Of a stretch of DNA of 64,000 nt, positions 26,226-35,650 are shown piece by piece. Numbering within the stretch: the stretch's first letter is position 1; each line of letters opens with the position of its first letter. The DNA comes from Capillimicrobium parvum. GTDB taxonomy: Bacteria > Actinomycetota > Thermoleophilia > Solirubrobacterales > Solirubrobacteraceae. Both the position numbers and the translations under genes were made by a program. The notes under the pieces were generated by a model, which made no database searches, was not told where the DNA came from, and saw only the letters and a program-made list of their open reading frames with translations. Where the stretch lies: positions 3,100,001 through 3,164,000 of the forward strand of contig NZ_CP087164.1 of assembly GCF_021172045.1 (NCBI RefSeq), in the 5' to 3' direction.

Positions 26226-27574
26226 AGGCGGTGCTCGCTCGGACCGTGGGAGCGCTCTCGCGACGGACCGGCCGCGGCGGCACGTCTCTGCCCGGCAAGC
26301 TCCTGCTGCGCATGGAGCCCAGGGCGATCGCCCGGCTCGCGGCCGCGATCCCCCGCGGCAGCGCGGCGATCTCGGCCACCAATGGCAAGACGACGACCGC
26401 GGCGATGGCCGCCTCGATCCTCGAGCGCGACGGCACGCGCCTCGTCTCCAACCGCACCGGCGCGAACATGGCCGGCGGCGTCGCCACGGCGCTGCTCGAC
26501 GCGCGGGGGCAGGGCGATCTCGGCCTGTTCGAGGTCGACGAGTTCTGGCTGGGCTCGGTGGCCGAGCAGCTGCGCCCGCGGGTGCTGCTGCTGGCCAACC
26601 TGTTCCGCGACCAGCTCGACCGCTACGGCGAGCTCGAGACCATCGCCGACCGCTGGCACGAGGTGGTCGCCACGGCGGCGCCGCGCGGCACCCGCATGGT
26701 GCTCAACGCCGACGACCCGCTCGTCGCCGACCTCGGCCGGGACCTGGACGACGTCCTGTACTTCGGCGTCGAGGACCGGAGCCTGGCCCTGCCGGGGCTC
26801 CAGCACGCGGCGGACTCCAAGCACTGCCGGCGCTGCGGCGCGCCGTACGTCTACGACGCCGTACTGCTCGGCCACCTCGGCCATTACCACTGCCCCACCG
26901 GCGACGCGGCCCGCCCGCGGCCCGCGGTCGCCGCGCGGGACGTGGAACTGGAGGGCGTGCGCGCCGCCGCGTTCACGCTCGTCACCGACGCGGGCGAGCG
27001 GCGCGTGCGCCTGCCGCTGCCCGGGCTCTACAACGTCTACAACGCCCTGGGTGCCGCCGCGCTGGCCCAGGCGCTCGGCGCCTCGCTCGACGACGTCGTC
27101 GCCGGCCTGGAGGCGGTCGCCCCCGCCTTCGGGCGCGCCGAGACGATCGCGCTCGGCGACCGTGAGCTCACCCTGCTGCTCATCAAGAACCCGGCCGGCG
27201 CCAACGAGGTCCTGCGCACGCTGCTGCTCGAGCCGGGCGAGCACGACGTCTTCGCGGTCCTCAACGACAACATCGCCGACGGCCGGGACATCTCCTGGGT
27301 GTGGGACGCCGACTTCGAGCTGCTGGCCGGCCGCATCCGCCGCTTCACGTGCTCGGGCACCCGCGCCGCCGAGCTCGCGGTGCGGCTGAAGTACGCCGGG
27401 GTCGGCGCCGACCGGATCGTCGTCGAGCCCGACCTCGAGCGCGGACTCGACCGCGCGCGCGCCGACGGCGCCGGGCGCCTGTTCGCCCTGCCCACGTACA
27501 CGGCGATGCTCGCGCTGCGCGACCTGCTCGCCCAGCGCGGGGCCGCCCGCAGCTCCTGGGCGGCCCCGTCGTGA
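26222..27574 (+). CDS. murT: Lipid II isoglutaminyl synthase, Mur-ligase subunit MurT
   Basis: A protein of 450 residues. The Mur-ligase P-loop is SATNGKTTTAAMAASIL, with FEVDEFWL and LLANLFRDQLDRYGELETIA in the central domain. The MurT-specific Cys4 zinc ribbon is CRRC ... HYHC (about 202-225). The C-terminal DUF1727 domain has LLLIKNPAGANEVLRTLLLE and FAVLNDNIADGRDISWVWD. With GatD it amidates the D-glutamate of lipid II in peptidoglycan precursors. It overlaps dagK (ATGA) and the following methyltransferase (GTGA). Confidence 0.93.
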   Translation: MKAVLARTVGALSRRTGRGGTSLPGKLLLRMEPRAIARLAAAIPRGSAAISATNGKTTTAAMAASILERDGTRLVSNRTGANMAGGVATALLDARGQGDLGLFEVDEFWLGSVAEQLRPRVLLLANLFRDQLDRYGELETIADRWHEVVATAAPRGTRMVLNADDPLVADLGRDLDDVLYFGVEDRSLALPGLQHAADSKHCRRCGAPYVYDAVLLGHLGHYHCPTGDAARPRPAVAARDVELEGVRAAAFTLVTDAGERRVRLPLPGLYNVYNALGAAALAQALGASLDDVVAGLEAVAPAFGRAETIALGDRELTLLLIKNPAGANEVLRTLLLEPGEHDVFAVLNDNIADGRDISWVWDADFELLAGRIRRFTCSGTRAAELAVRLKYAGVGADRIVVEPDLERGLDRARADGAGRLFALPTYTAMLALRDLLAQRGAARSSWAAPS

Positions 27575-28302
27575 CGGCGGCCGGCGTCATCTGGCACGAC
27601 GTCGAGTGCGGCGCCTACGCCGCCGACCTCCCCCTGTGGCGCGAGCTCGCCGCGGCGGCCGGCGGGCCGATCCTCGACGTGGGCGCGGGCACCGGCCGCG
27701 TCACCCTCGACCTCGCGCGCCGCGGTCACGACGTCGTCGCGCTCGACCGCGACCCCGATCTCGTCGCCGCCCTGCGCGAGCGGGCCGCCCGCGAGGGCCT
27801 CCAGGTCGACGCCGTCCACGCCGACGCGCGCGCCTTCGACCTCGGCCGGCAGGTCGCCCAGGTGATCGTCCCGATGCAGACGATGCAGCTCCTGGGCGGC
27901 AGCGCCGGCCGCGTCGAGTTCCTGCGCTGCGCAGCGGCCCACCTGCGCCCGGGCGGGCTGCTGGCCGCGGCGCTCGCCGACGCCCTGGAGGGCGGCGTCG
28001 AGGGCGCCCGCGCCGAGAACCCGCTCCCCGACATCCGCGAGATCGACGGCATCGTCTACGCCAGCACCCCGGTCGGCGTGTACCGGGCACGCGGCGGGAT
28101 CGTCATCGAGCGACGGCGCGAGACGATCGACGGCGCGGGGCAGGTCACCTCCGGACACGACGCGATCCTGCTCGACGACGTCGAGGTGCCGACCGTCGAG
28201 CAGGAGGCGGCACCGCTCGGCCTGCGGGCGCTGCCGGCACGCGCGGTCGCCCCGACGGACGACTACGTCGGCTCCGAGGTGGTGGTCCTGTGCCGAAGCT
28301 GA
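27571..28302 (+). CDS. Class I SAM-dependent methyltransferase inside the murT-gatD operon
   Basis: A protein of 243 residues. Motif I ILDVGAGTGRVTLDLARRGH is followed by VVALDRDPDLVAALRERAA and VHADARAFDLGRQ. PMQTMQLLGGSAGRVEFLR and LRPGGLLAAALADALEG fit a small-molecule methyltransferase. The GTG start overlaps murT, and the end overlaps gatD by 13 bp, so this gene sits between the two subunits of one enzyme. The acceptor is unknown; a cell-envelope precursor is plausible only from context. Confidence 0.82.
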   Translation: MTAAGVIWHDVECGAYAADLPLWRELAAAAGGPILDVGAGTGRVTLDLARRGHDVVALDRDPDLVAALRERAAREGLQVDAVHADARAFDLGRQVAQVIVPMQTMQLLGGSAGRVEFLRCAAAHLRPGGLLAAALADALEGGVEGARAENPLPDIREIDGIVYASTPVGVYRARGGIVIERRRETIDGAGQVTSGHDAILLDDVEVPTVEQEAAPLGLRALPARAVAPTDDYVGSEVVVLCRS

Positions 28303-29021
28303 GGGTCTGCGCGTTGTACCCCGACCTGATGAACATCTACGCCGACCGCGGCAACCTGCTCATGCTCGAGCGCCGGTGCGCCTGGCGGGGGATCGGCTTC
28401 GAGCTGCAGGCCGCCGGCTTCGGCGACCGAATCGACCCCGACGCGCACGACCTCTTCTACATGGGCGGCGGGCAGGACCGCGACCAGGAGCTGTGCGCGG
28501 CGGACCTCGTCGCGACCAAGCGCGAGGGCCTCGAGGCGGCGGCCGCGGCGGGGCGCGTGATCATGGGCGTCTGCGGCGGCTTTCAGCTGCTCGGCCACGC
28601 CTACGCCCTCGGCGACCGCGACATCCCGGGGCTCGGGCTCGTCGACGTGCGTACCGTGCGTTCGGCCGACCCTCGGCTCATCGGCAACGTCGCGATCGAG
28701 GTCGCCCTTGACGGGCCGGGCGGCCCGCGGCAGGTGCTCGCCGGCTTCGAGAACCACGCCGGCCGCACGCACCTCGGGCCCGGCGAGGAGCCGCTCGGCC
28801 GCGTGCTGACGGGCCACGGCAATACGGGCGAATCGGGCTTCGAGGGCGTGCGCCGGGGTAACGTCGTCGGCACGTACCTGCACGGCCCGCTGCTACCGAA
28901 GAACGCCTGGTTCGCCGACTGGCTCATCCGCACGGCGACCGGCGCTGATGCGCTCGAGCCGCTCGACGACTCCCTCGAGGACGCCGCCCACGAGCTCGCG
29001 CGGCGCGTCGCCGGAGCCTGA
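28290..29021 (+). CDS. gatD: Lipid II isoglutaminyl synthase, glutaminase subunit GatD
   Basis: A protein of 243 residues, the usual length. LRVCALYPDLMNIYADRGNL is the family start. The nucleophile Cys is in IMGVCGGFQLLGHAY, and the catalytic His is in GTYLHGPLLPKN. The substrate-site segment FENHAGRTHLG is present. It releases ammonia from glutamine for MurT. The GTG start lies within the end of the methyltransferase gene, so all four genes dagK-murT-methyltransferase-gatD form one overlapping unit. Confidence 0.93.
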   Translation: MPKLRVCALYPDLMNIYADRGNLLMLERRCAWRGIGFELQAAGFGDRIDPDAHDLFYMGGGQDRDQELCAADLVATKREGLEAAAAAGRVIMGVCGGFQLLGHAYALGDRDIPGLGLVDVRTVRSADPRLIGNVAIEVALDGPGGPRQVLAGFENHAGRTHLGPGEEPLGRVLTGHGNTGESGFEGVRRGNVVGTYLHGPLLPKNAWFADWLIRTATGADALEPLDDSLEDAAHELARRVAGA

Positions 29022-29117
29022 GCGCCTCGATCGACGCGGCTCGTCGCCGCCATCTGACAGCCTTTGTCGGGCGAGGAAGCCGGGTACGCCTCCATCGCCC
29101 ATCGGGATCCCCCTCTC

Positions 29118-30272
29118 TTGACCGACCCCGCCACCCTCGAGTTCCGCGACGTCAGCAAGCGCTACGGCGACGGACCTCCCGTCATCCACGACCTCAGCTT
29201 CGAGGTCGGCGCGGGCGAGATCTGCGTGCTCGTCGGCCCGTCCGGCTGTGGCAAGACGACCGCCATGCGCATGGTCAACCGCATGGTCGAGATCACCTCC
29301 GGCGACATCCTCATCGGCGGGCGCAGCGTGCGCCAGCGGAACGCCGCCCGCCTGCGGCGCGACATCGGCTACGTCATCCAGCAGGTCGGCCTGTTCCCCC
29401 ACCAGACGATCGCCGGCAACATCGCAGCCGTCCCCAAGCTCCTCGGCTGGGACCGCCACCGGATCGCCGCGCGGGTCGACGAGCTGCTCGTGCTCGTCGG
29501 CCTCGATCCGGAGGACATGCGCGACCGCTACCCGGCCCAGCTGTCCGGCGGCCAGCGCCAACGCGTCGGCGTCGCCCGCGCGCTCGCGGTCGACCCGCCA
29601 CTGATGCTGATGGACGAGCCGTTCGGCGCGATCGATCCCATCAACCGGGAGCGCCTGCAGAACGAGTTCCTGCGCCTGCAGGCCCAGCTGGAGCGCACCG
29701 TCGTGTTCGTCACCCACGACATCGACGAGGCGATCAAGATGGGCGACCGCATCGCGATCATGAAGACCGGCGGCATCCTCGCCCAGTACGCGTCGCCGGC
29801 CGAGCTGCTCAGCCAGCCCGCCGACGAGTTCGTCGAGGACTTCGTCGGCGCGGACCGGGCCCTGAAGCGCCTGTCCCTGCTGCGCGTGCGCGACGTGAAC
29901 CTGTGGCACCCGCCGCTCGTGCGCGAGGGCGAGCCGACGGCCGCGGCGCGCGAGCGCGCGGCCCGCTCGGAGGTGCCGTTCCCGCTGCTCATCGACGCCG
30001 ACGGGCGCCCGCTCGGCTGGCTGTCGGAGCGCGACCTGAGCCGCGAGACCGTGCAGGCCCCCGCCGACTCGATGGCGGACCCGGTCATCGACCGTGACGA
30101 CGTGCTGCGCGATGCGCTCGCGGAGCTGCTGCAGGCCGGCACGCAGTACGCGCCGGTCGTCGACCCCCGCGGCGCGGTCGTCGGCGTGCTGTCCGTCGCG
30201 CTCGTCAGCCACCTGCTGACCTCCGGCGACCTGACCGAGGAGCCGCCCACCCAGCGGGCGACGGTGCGGTGA
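29118..30272 (+). CDS. OpuC-type osmoprotectant ABC transporter ATPase with CBS domains
   Basis: About 384 residues. Walker A is GPSGCGKTTAMRMVNRM, the signature is LSGGQRQRVGVARALA, Walker B is LMLMDEPFGAIDPINRE, and the H-loop is FVTHDIDEAIKMGDR. Residues about 285-375 form paired CBS-like repeats (PLLIDADGRPLGWLSERDLS, APVVDPRGAVVGVLSV) that sense ionic strength or nucleotides in this family. The start is uncertain: TTG 29118 (LTDPATLEF) gives the normal N-terminus; TTG 29064 is an alternative. It energises the two permeases downstream for uptake of betaine, choline or carnitine. Confidence 0.9.
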   Translation: MTDPATLEFRDVSKRYGDGPPVIHDLSFEVGAGEICVLVGPSGCGKTTAMRMVNRMVEITSGDILIGGRSVRQRNAARLRRDIGYVIQQVGLFPHQTIAGNIAAVPKLLGWDRHRIAARVDELLVLVGLDPEDMRDRYPAQLSGGQRQRVGVARALAVDPPLMLMDEPFGAIDPINRERLQNEFLRLQAQLERTVVFVTHDIDEAIKMGDRIAIMKTGGILAQYASPAELLSQPADEFVEDFVGADRALKRLSLLRVRDVNLWHPPLVREGEPTAAARERAARSEVPFPLLIDADGRPLGWLSERDLSRETVQAPADSMADPVIDRDDVLRDALAELLQAGTQYAPVVDPRGAVVGVLSVALVSHLLTSGDLTEEPPTQRATVR

Positions 30273-31015
30273 TGCTCGCCCAGCTCGAGATCCACCAGCG
30301 CGCCGGCAACGACAGCTGCGTCGCGAGCAACGGCTTCTGCCCGAGCTGGATCGCGCACAACATCGACCGCTACCTCCATCCGTTCTGGCAGCACGTGTAC
30401 CTGTCGGTCATCGCCGTCGTGCTCGGCTTCGTCATCGCGTTCGCGCTCGCCGTGCTGGCCCACAACAGGCACTGGCTCGTCGGCCCGATCATCGGCGTCA
30501 CCGGCGTCCTCTACACGCTGCCGTCGATCGCCGTGTTCTTCCTGCTGCAGCCGATCACCGGCCGCGGCGCGTTCACCGCCCTCATCGCGCTGACCGCATA
30601 CACGCTGCTGATCCTGTTTCGCAACATCGTCACCGGCTTCGACAACGTGCCGGCCGAGACGGTCGACGCCGCGCGCGGCCTCGGCTTCACCGACCGCCAG
30701 GTGCTCTGGCGCGTCGAGGTGCCGCTCGCGATGCCGGAGATCATCGCCGGGCTGCGGATCGCCTCGACCACGACGGTCGGGCTGGCCACGCTTGCGTTCT
30801 TCGCGGGCGCCGGCGGGCTGGGCGGCGAGATCTTCGCGGACATCACGTTCAAGTCGAACGTCGTCGTGGCGGGGGCGCTGTGCCTGCTGCTGGCGATCAT
30901 GTTCGACGTCGTCCTGCTGACCGCGCAGCGCATCGCCCTGCCGTGGCAGCGGGCCCAGACGGCGGCTGGTCCGCGGCCGCGCCGGCTGTGGCGTGAGGCG
31001 CGGGTGATGGACTGA
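30272..31015 (+). CDS. OpuC-type ABC transporter permease 1
   Basis: A protein of 247 residues with about six helices. The EAA-type loop is AETVDAARGLGFTDRQVLWR, followed by VEVPLAMPEIIAGLRIASTT and VGLATLAFFAGAGGLGGEIF. TGVLYTLPSIAVFFLL is typical for OpuCB/ProW-like permeases. The start may be GTG 30269 or ATG 30272 (TGATG overlap with the ATPase stop). It forms the membrane channel with permease 2. Confidence 0.92.
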   Translation: MLAQLEIHQRAGNDSCVASNGFCPSWIAHNIDRYLHPFWQHVYLSVIAVVLGFVIAFALAVLAHNRHWLVGPIIGVTGVLYTLPSIAVFFLLQPITGRGAFTALIALTAYTLLILFRNIVTGFDNVPAETVDAARGLGFTDRQVLWRVEVPLAMPEIIAGLRIASTTTVGLATLAFFAGAGGLGGEIFADITFKSNVVVAGALCLLLAIMFDVVLLTAQRIALPWQRAQTAAGPRPRRLWREARVMD

Positions 31016-31761
31016 TGAGCCAGTTCGGCGACGCGATCGACTTCATCCTGCACTCGCGGGAGGCGCGCAGCGGCGGCACGAACGTCGGCGGCGCGGAGCT
31101 GCTGCCGATGCTGTGGAAGCACCTGGAGCTGACCGGGGTGTCGGTCGGGATCGCGGTCGCGCTGGCGGTGCCCTTCGGGCTGTGGCTTGGCCACATCGGT
31201 CGCGGTGAGTTCCTGGCGACGTCGGTAGCGAACGTCGGCCGCGCCGTGCCCAGCCTGGCGCTCATCGCGTTCTTCGTCGCCTACATCGGCGTCGGCTTTC
31301 GCAACGTGACGCTCGCGCTCGTCCTGCTCGCCATCCCCCCGATCCTCACCAACACCTACGTCGGCGTGCGCCAGGTGGATCGCGACGCCGTCGACGCCGC
31401 CCGCGGCATGGGCATGACCGGTCCCCAGATCGTCCGCCGGGTGGAGCTGCCGCTTGCGCTGCCGCTCGTGTTCGGCGGCGTGCGGACGTCCGTCGTCAAC
31501 GTCATCGCGACGGCGGCGATCGCGCCGCTGGCCGGGGTGGTGACGCTCGGCGACCCGATCATCGCGGGCGGCGTGTACGGCGAGGACGGGCGGCTTGGAG
31601 CGGCCATCCTCGTCGCCCTGCTGGCGGTCGCAGCCGAGGCGCTGTTCGCCGTGCTTCAGCGCGCGGTCACCCCGCGCGGCATCCGGATCTCCCAAACCCC
31701 GCAGGCGCGGTCGCACCGCGGCTTCGGGATCCCACGTCTCAGGAGGCAGACGTCCACATGA
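31015..31761 (+). CDS. OpuC-type ABC transporter permease 2
   Basis: A protein of 248 residues. VGRAVPSLALIAFFVAYIGV, AIPPILTNTYVGVRQVDRDA and AARGMGMTGPQIVRRVELPL (the EAA loop) are diagnostic, followed by VVNVIATAAIAPLAGVVTLG. It is paralogous to the preceding permease and overlaps its stop (TGATG). The end overlaps the binding-protein ATG. Confidence 0.92.
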   Translation: MSQFGDAIDFILHSREARSGGTNVGGAELLPMLWKHLELTGVSVGIAVALAVPFGLWLGHIGRGEFLATSVANVGRAVPSLALIAFFVAYIGVGFRNVTLALVLLAIPPILTNTYVGVRQVDRDAVDAARGMGMTGPQIVRRVELPLALPLVFGGVRTSVVNVIATAAIAPLAGVVTLGDPIIAGGVYGEDGRLGAAILVALLAVAAEALFAVLQRAVTPRGIRISQTPQARSHRGFGIPRLRRQTST

Positions 31762-32762
31762 GAAAACTGACCCTTGCCCTGCTGGCCGTCCTCGCGCTCG
31801 CGCTCGTCGCGGTCGCGGCGGGCTGCGGCTCAGACGGCGGCGGCGGGACCGGCACGAGCACCGCGACGGGCGGCGCGACGGCCCCGCCGCAGACGACCGC
31901 CTCGTCGGGCAGCCAGATCGTGTCCAACCCGGACAACGCCAAGACGACGGTCACCGTCGGGTCGAAGAACTTCACCGAGCAGAAGGTGCTCGGCGAGGTC
32001 TACGCCCAGGCCCTGGCGGCGGCCGGCTACAAGGTGAACACCGAGCTCAACCTCGGCGACGAGAAGACGGCCCTCAAGGCGCTGAACGACGGCCAGATCG
32101 ACGGCTACCCGGAGTACACGGGCACGGCGCTGCTGTCGTTCTTCAACGTGCCGACCGACAAGCTGCCCAAGGACCCGGCGGCCGCGTTCGACCAGGTCAA
32201 GGCCGACTTCGCCAAGGACGGCATCGCCGCGCTGCCGCCGACGCCGTTCACCTCGTCCAACGAGGTGGCGCTGACGCAGGAGAAGGCCAAGGCGCTCGGC
32301 GTCACGAACATCTCCGACCTCAAGGGCAAGGCGCAGAACCTCACGCTGTACGGCACGCCGGAGTGCCGCCAGCGCCTGGACTGCCTGCTCGGGCTGGAGA
32401 AGGTCTACGGGCTGAAGTTCAAGAAGTTCGTGCCCGTCGACCCCGCCCTGCGCCACGAGGTGCTCGAGAAGGGCCAGGCCGACGTGTCGATCGTCTTCAC
32501 GACCGACCCGCAGAACAAGCGCGACAACCTCGTGCTGCTCAAGGACGACAAGGGCATGTTCCCGCCCTACAACTCGACGTTCCTCGTCAAGCAGTCGTTC
32601 CTCGACCAGGCGGGGCCGGACCTGCAGAAGACCGTCGAGCTCGTCAACAAGGATCTGACGGCGGCGAACATGCAGGAGCTCAACGCGCGCGTCGACCTCG
32701 ACAAGAAGACGCCGGAGGAGGTCGCCAAGGAGTACCTGCAGGAATCGGGCTACGTCAAGTGA
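31758..32762 (+). CDS. OpuC-type substrate-binding lipoprotein
   Basis: A protein of 334 residues. The lipoprotein signal is LALLAVLALALVAVAAGC (Cys about 23), with a Gly/Thr linker. The mature domain starts TVTVGSKNFTEQKVLGEVYA and contains DGQIDGYPEYTGTALLSFF and PLNSTFLVKQ-like PPYNSTFLVKQSF, the QAT-family (OpuAC/ProX) pattern. It captures quaternary-ammonium osmolytes and delivers them to the permeases. AGGAGG 11 bp upstream of the ATG is a good ribosome binding site despite the ATGA overlap, fitting a need for extra binding protein. Confidence 0.92.
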   Translation: MRKLTLALLAVLALALVAVAAGCGSDGGGGTGTSTATGGATAPPQTTASSGSQIVSNPDNAKTTVTVGSKNFTEQKVLGEVYAQALAAAGYKVNTELNLGDEKTALKALNDGQIDGYPEYTGTALLSFFNVPTDKLPKDPAAAFDQVKADFAKDGIAALPPTPFTSSNEVALTQEKAKALGVTNISDLKGKAQNLTLYGTPECRQRLDCLLGLEKVYGLKFKKFVPVDPALRHEVLEKGQADVSIVFTTDPQNKRDNLVLLKDDKGMFPPYNSTFLVKQSFLDQAGPDLQKTVELVNKDLTAANMQELNARVDLDKKTPEEVAKEYLQESGYVK

Positions 32763-32793
32763 CGGAGCAGCCGTCGGGGCGCGGACCGGCCGG

Positions 32794-33237
32794 TCAGCGC
32801 CCCGACGAGCCGAACCCGCCCGCGGCGCGGGCCGTCTCGTCGAGCTCGTCGACCTCCACCACGTCGGGCGTGGCGACCTCGACGAGCACGAGCTGGGCGA
32901 TCCGGTCGCCGGGCTCGACGGCGAACGGCTCGGCGCGGTCGGTGTTCAGCAGCAGGACGCGCACCTCGCCGCGGTAGCCCTCGTCGATGAGGCCGGGGGC
33001 GTTGACGAGCGCGATGCCGTGGCGCACCGCGGCGCCGGAGCGTGGGAGGACGAGGCCGGCGTGGCCGGGCGGCAGGGCGATCGCGATGCCGGTCGCCACG
33101 AGCGCCCGCTCGCCCGGCTGCAGCGTCGCGGCCGCGACCGCATAGAGGTCGTAGCCGGCGTCGCCGCCGTGCGCGCGGGTCGGCAGGCGGGCGTCGTCGC
33201 GCAGCCGGCGGACCTGGAGGGTGCCGGGCTCGCTCAC
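32794..33237 (-). CDS. dut: Deoxyuridine 5'-triphosphate nucleotidohydrolase
   Basis: A protein of 147 residues. All dUTPase motifs are visible: AHGGDAGYDL (motif 1), LVLPRSGAA (2), NAPGLIDEGYRGEVRVLLLN (3), GDRIAQLVLVEV (4) and the C-terminal arm RAAGGFGSSGR (5). It hydrolyses dUTP to dUMP and keeps uracil out of DNA. The GTG start overlaps the hflX stop (GTGA), so it is translated from the hflX transcript. Confidence 0.95.
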   Translation of the reverse strand: MSEPGTLQVRRLRDDARLPTRAHGGDAGYDLYAVAAATLQPGERALVATGIAIALPPGHAGLVLPRSGAAVRHGIALVNAPGLIDEGYRGEVRVLLLNTDRAEPFAVEPGDRIAQLVLVEVATPDVVEVDELDETARAAGGFGSSGR

Positions 33238-34523
33238 GCGCTGTAGGCGGCGAACCGCTCGGCCACCGTGGCCGGCACCTGCGCGCGCACCCGCACGCCC
33301 TCGGCGGTGTCCTCGCGCTCGAGGTCGCCGGCGATGTCGTGCAGCTCGGCGAGGCGTCCGCCCTCGGCGTAGGGCAGCAGCACGTCGATCTCGCGCAGCG
33401 TGCGCCGGAACTCTTCCTCGACGAGGTCACGCAGCTCGTCGAGGCCCTCCCCCGTGTGCGCGCTCACGAGGGCGGCGCCGGGATGGCGGAAGCCGAGCTC
33501 GCGACGGCGCTCCTCGTCGAGCAGGTCGGCCTTGTTGAGCACCAGCAGGCGCGGGCGCTCTCCGGCGCCGATCTCCTCCAGCACGTCGTCGACCGCCCGC
33601 AGCATCTCCTCGAGCTCCTCCTCCGGCGCGCTCGCATCCACGACGTGGAGCACGAGGTCGGCGAGGCGCGTCTCCTCCAGCGTGGCGCCGAAGGCGTCGA
33701 CGAGCTGGTGGGGCAGCTTGCGGATGAAGCCGACGGTGTCCGTCAGCAGGTAGCGGCGGCCGCCGATCTCGAGCGACCGCGTGGTCGGGTCCAGCGTGTG
33801 GAACAGCCGGTCGCGGACGCCGACCTCGGCGCCCGTGAGCGCGTTGAGGAGCGTCGACTTGCCGGCGTTCGTGTACCCGGCGAGCGCGATCTCCGGGAGG
33901 TGCGCACGCTCGCGCTCGGCGCGCATGGTCGCCCGCGAGCCCTTCACGTCCGCGAGCTTGCGCTTGAGCGCGGCGATGCGGTCGCGGGCCAGGCGGCGGT
34001 CGGTCTCGATCTGCGACTCGCCCGGGCCTCGCGTGCCGATGCCGGCGCCGAGGCGCTCGAGGTGCGTCCACAGCCCGCGCATCCGCGCGAGGTTGTACTC
34101 GAGCTGCGCCAACTCGACCTGGAGCTTGCCCTCGGCCGTGTTCGCGTGGCCGGCGAAGATGTCGAGGATGACCGCGGTGCGGTCGACGACCGCGACGCCG
34201 AGCTCCTTCTCGAGGTTGCGCTCCTGGCGCGGGCTGAGCTCGTCGTCGGCGGCGACGACGTTCGCGTCGAGCTCCTTGATGCGCTGCTTGATCTCCTGGA
34301 GCTTGCCGGGGCCGACGTACGTGTTCGGATGGGGCGTCTCGCGGTGCTGGACCTCCTGGCCGACGACCGCGACGCCGGCGGTGCGCAGCAGCTCCTGCAG
34401 CTCGGACAGGTCGTCGCCCGCGGGCAGCGCGGCGATCATCACGGCACGCTGACGCGCGCGCCCGGTGGGGGCGCCGTTGGGCGAGTGCGTCTCGGTGGTC
34501 CGGCCGTGCCTGGCGCGCTGCAT
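33234..34523 (-). CDS. hflX: GTPase HflX
   Basis: A protein of 429 residues. The HflX N-terminal domain includes HPNTYVGPGKLQEIKQRIKE and RTAVILDIFAGHANTAEGKL; the linker has GTRGPGESQIETDRR. The G domain has GYTNAGKSTLLNALTG (G1), TLDPTTR (G2), DTVGFIRKLPHQL (G3) and LNKADLL (G4). It splits ribosomes stalled by stress. TAGACT (34531-34536) 7 bp before the ATG gives a leaderless mRNA; dapE is divergent. Confidence 0.95.
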   Translation of the reverse strand: MQRARHGRTTETHSPNGAPTGRARQRAVMIAALPAGDDLSELQELLRTAGVAVVGQEVQHRETPHPNTYVGPGKLQEIKQRIKELDANVVAADDELSPRQERNLEKELGVAVVDRTAVILDIFAGHANTAEGKLQVELAQLEYNLARMRGLWTHLERLGAGIGTRGPGESQIETDRRLARDRIAALKRKLADVKGSRATMRAERERAHLPEIALAGYTNAGKSTLLNALTGAEVGVRDRLFHTLDPTTRSLEIGGRRYLLTDTVGFIRKLPHQLVDAFGATLEETRLADLVLHVVDASAPEEELEEMLRAVDDVLEEIGAGERPRLLVLNKADLLDEERRRELGFRHPGAALVSAHTGEGLDELRDLVEEEFRRTLREIDVLLPYAEGGRLAELHDIAGDLEREDTAEGVRVRAQVPATVAERFAAYSA

Positions 34524-34530
34524 ATCACTC

Positions 34531-34536
34531 AGTCTA
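34531..34536 (-). promoter_or_regulatory. -10 element of hflX, leaderless
   Basis: TAGACT on the minus strand, 7 bp before the ATG at 34523. Confidence 0.55.
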
Positions 34537-34568
34537 GGTTCTCCTCGTGCCCACGGAGTAGCCGCGGG

Positions 34569-34574
34569 TAGCCT
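34569..34574 (+). promoter_or_regulatory. -10 element of dapE, leaderless
   Basis: TAGCCT 8 bp before the GTG at 34583. Confidence 0.5.
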
Positions 34575-34582
34575 TCCCGGCC

Positions 34583-35650
34583 GTGCCCGACCTCCCCGGC
34601 CGCCTCGCCCGCCGTACCCTGGAGCTCGTCGACCTGCCGTCGGTGTCGCGCAGCGAGCAGCGGCTGGCCGCCCATGTGCTCGAGGTCCTGCGCTCCGGCG
34701 GGGCCGACTGCCGGGCGGCGGGCGACACGTGCGTGCTGGCCGGTGCGACCGAGCGCGGCGCGCGGCCGCTCGTCCTGCTCGCCGGCCACCTGGACACGGT
34801 GCCCGAGCAGGGCAACCTGCCCGGCGCGATCGTGGACGGTCGCGTCGTCGGGCTCGGCGCGGCGGACATGAAGGGCGCGGACGCGGTGATGATCGAGCTC
34901 GCCATCGCCCTGGCGGGCCGCGAGACCGCCGTCGACGTCGGCTTCGTCTTCTTCGGCCGCGAGGAGCTGCCGTTCGCCGAGAGCGCGCTGACGCCGCTGC
35001 TCGAGCGCGAGCCGGGTCTCGCGGCGGCCGACCTCGTCGTGGTGATGGAGCCGACCGCGAACGCGCTGCAGCTCGGCTGCCTGGGCAACCTCAACGCGAC
35101 CTGGACGTTCAGCGGACGGGCCGGGCACTCGGCGCGCCCTTGGCTGGCCGACAACGCGATCCACCGGGCCGCCGAGGGCATCCACGCGCTCGCGCAGGTC
35201 GGGCCGGTCGAGCACCGCTTCGGCGGGCTGACCTACACCGAGGTCGTGTCGGCGACGACGATCTCCGGCGGCATCGCCCAGAACGTCGTGCCCGACCGGG
35301 CGGTGGCGCAGGTCAACTACCGCTTCCCGCCCGGACGCGGCGCGGCCGAGGCCGAGGCGCAGGTGCGGGCGTGGTGCGAGCCGTACGGCGCGATCGAGAT
35401 CACCGGGATCGCACCGTCGGGGCCGGTGCCCGACGCCAATCCGCTGGTCGCGCGGCTACAGGAGTCGGGCGCCGGCGAGGTCGCGGCCAAGCAGGCGTGG
35501 ACGCCGGTCGCCGAGTTCGGCCTCGCCGGCGTCGACGCGGTGAACTTCGGCCCCGGCGATCCCGTGCACGCGCACCGCGCCGACGAGGAGGTCTCGGTCG
35601 CCGCGCTCGTCGAGTGCTTCTCCGTGCTGGAGCGGTTCCTGTGCGGGTGA
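34583..35650 (+). CDS. dapE: Succinyl-diaminopimelate desuccinylase
   Basis: A protein of 355 residues of the M20 metallopeptidase family. Metal ligands occur in [13 protein letters not shown] and [13 protein letters not shown], the catalytic Glu in [14 protein letters not shown], and further ligands in [13 protein letters not shown] and [11 protein letters not shown]. The lid domain contains [20 protein letters not shown]. It removes succinate from N-succinyl-LL-diaminopimelate. The stop overlaps the next gene (GTGA), which encodes an aminotransferase for the preceding step. Confidence 0.92.
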   Translation: MPDLPGRLARRTLELVDLPSVSRSEQRLAAHVLEVLRSGGADCRAAGDTCVLAGATERGARPLVLLAGHLDTVPEQGNLPGAIVDGRVVGLGAADMKGADAVMIELAIALAGRETAVDVGFVFFGREELPFAESALTPLLEREPGLAAADLVVVMEPTANALQLGCLGNLNATWTFSGRAGHSARPWLADNAIHRAAEGIHALAQVGPVEHRFGGLTYTEVVSATTISGGIAQNVVPDRAVAQVNYRFPPGRGAAEAEAQVRAWCEPYGAIEITGIAPSGPVPDANPLVARLQESGAGEVAAKQAWTPVAEFGLAGVDAVNFGPGDPVHAHRADEEVSVAALVECFSVLERFLCG

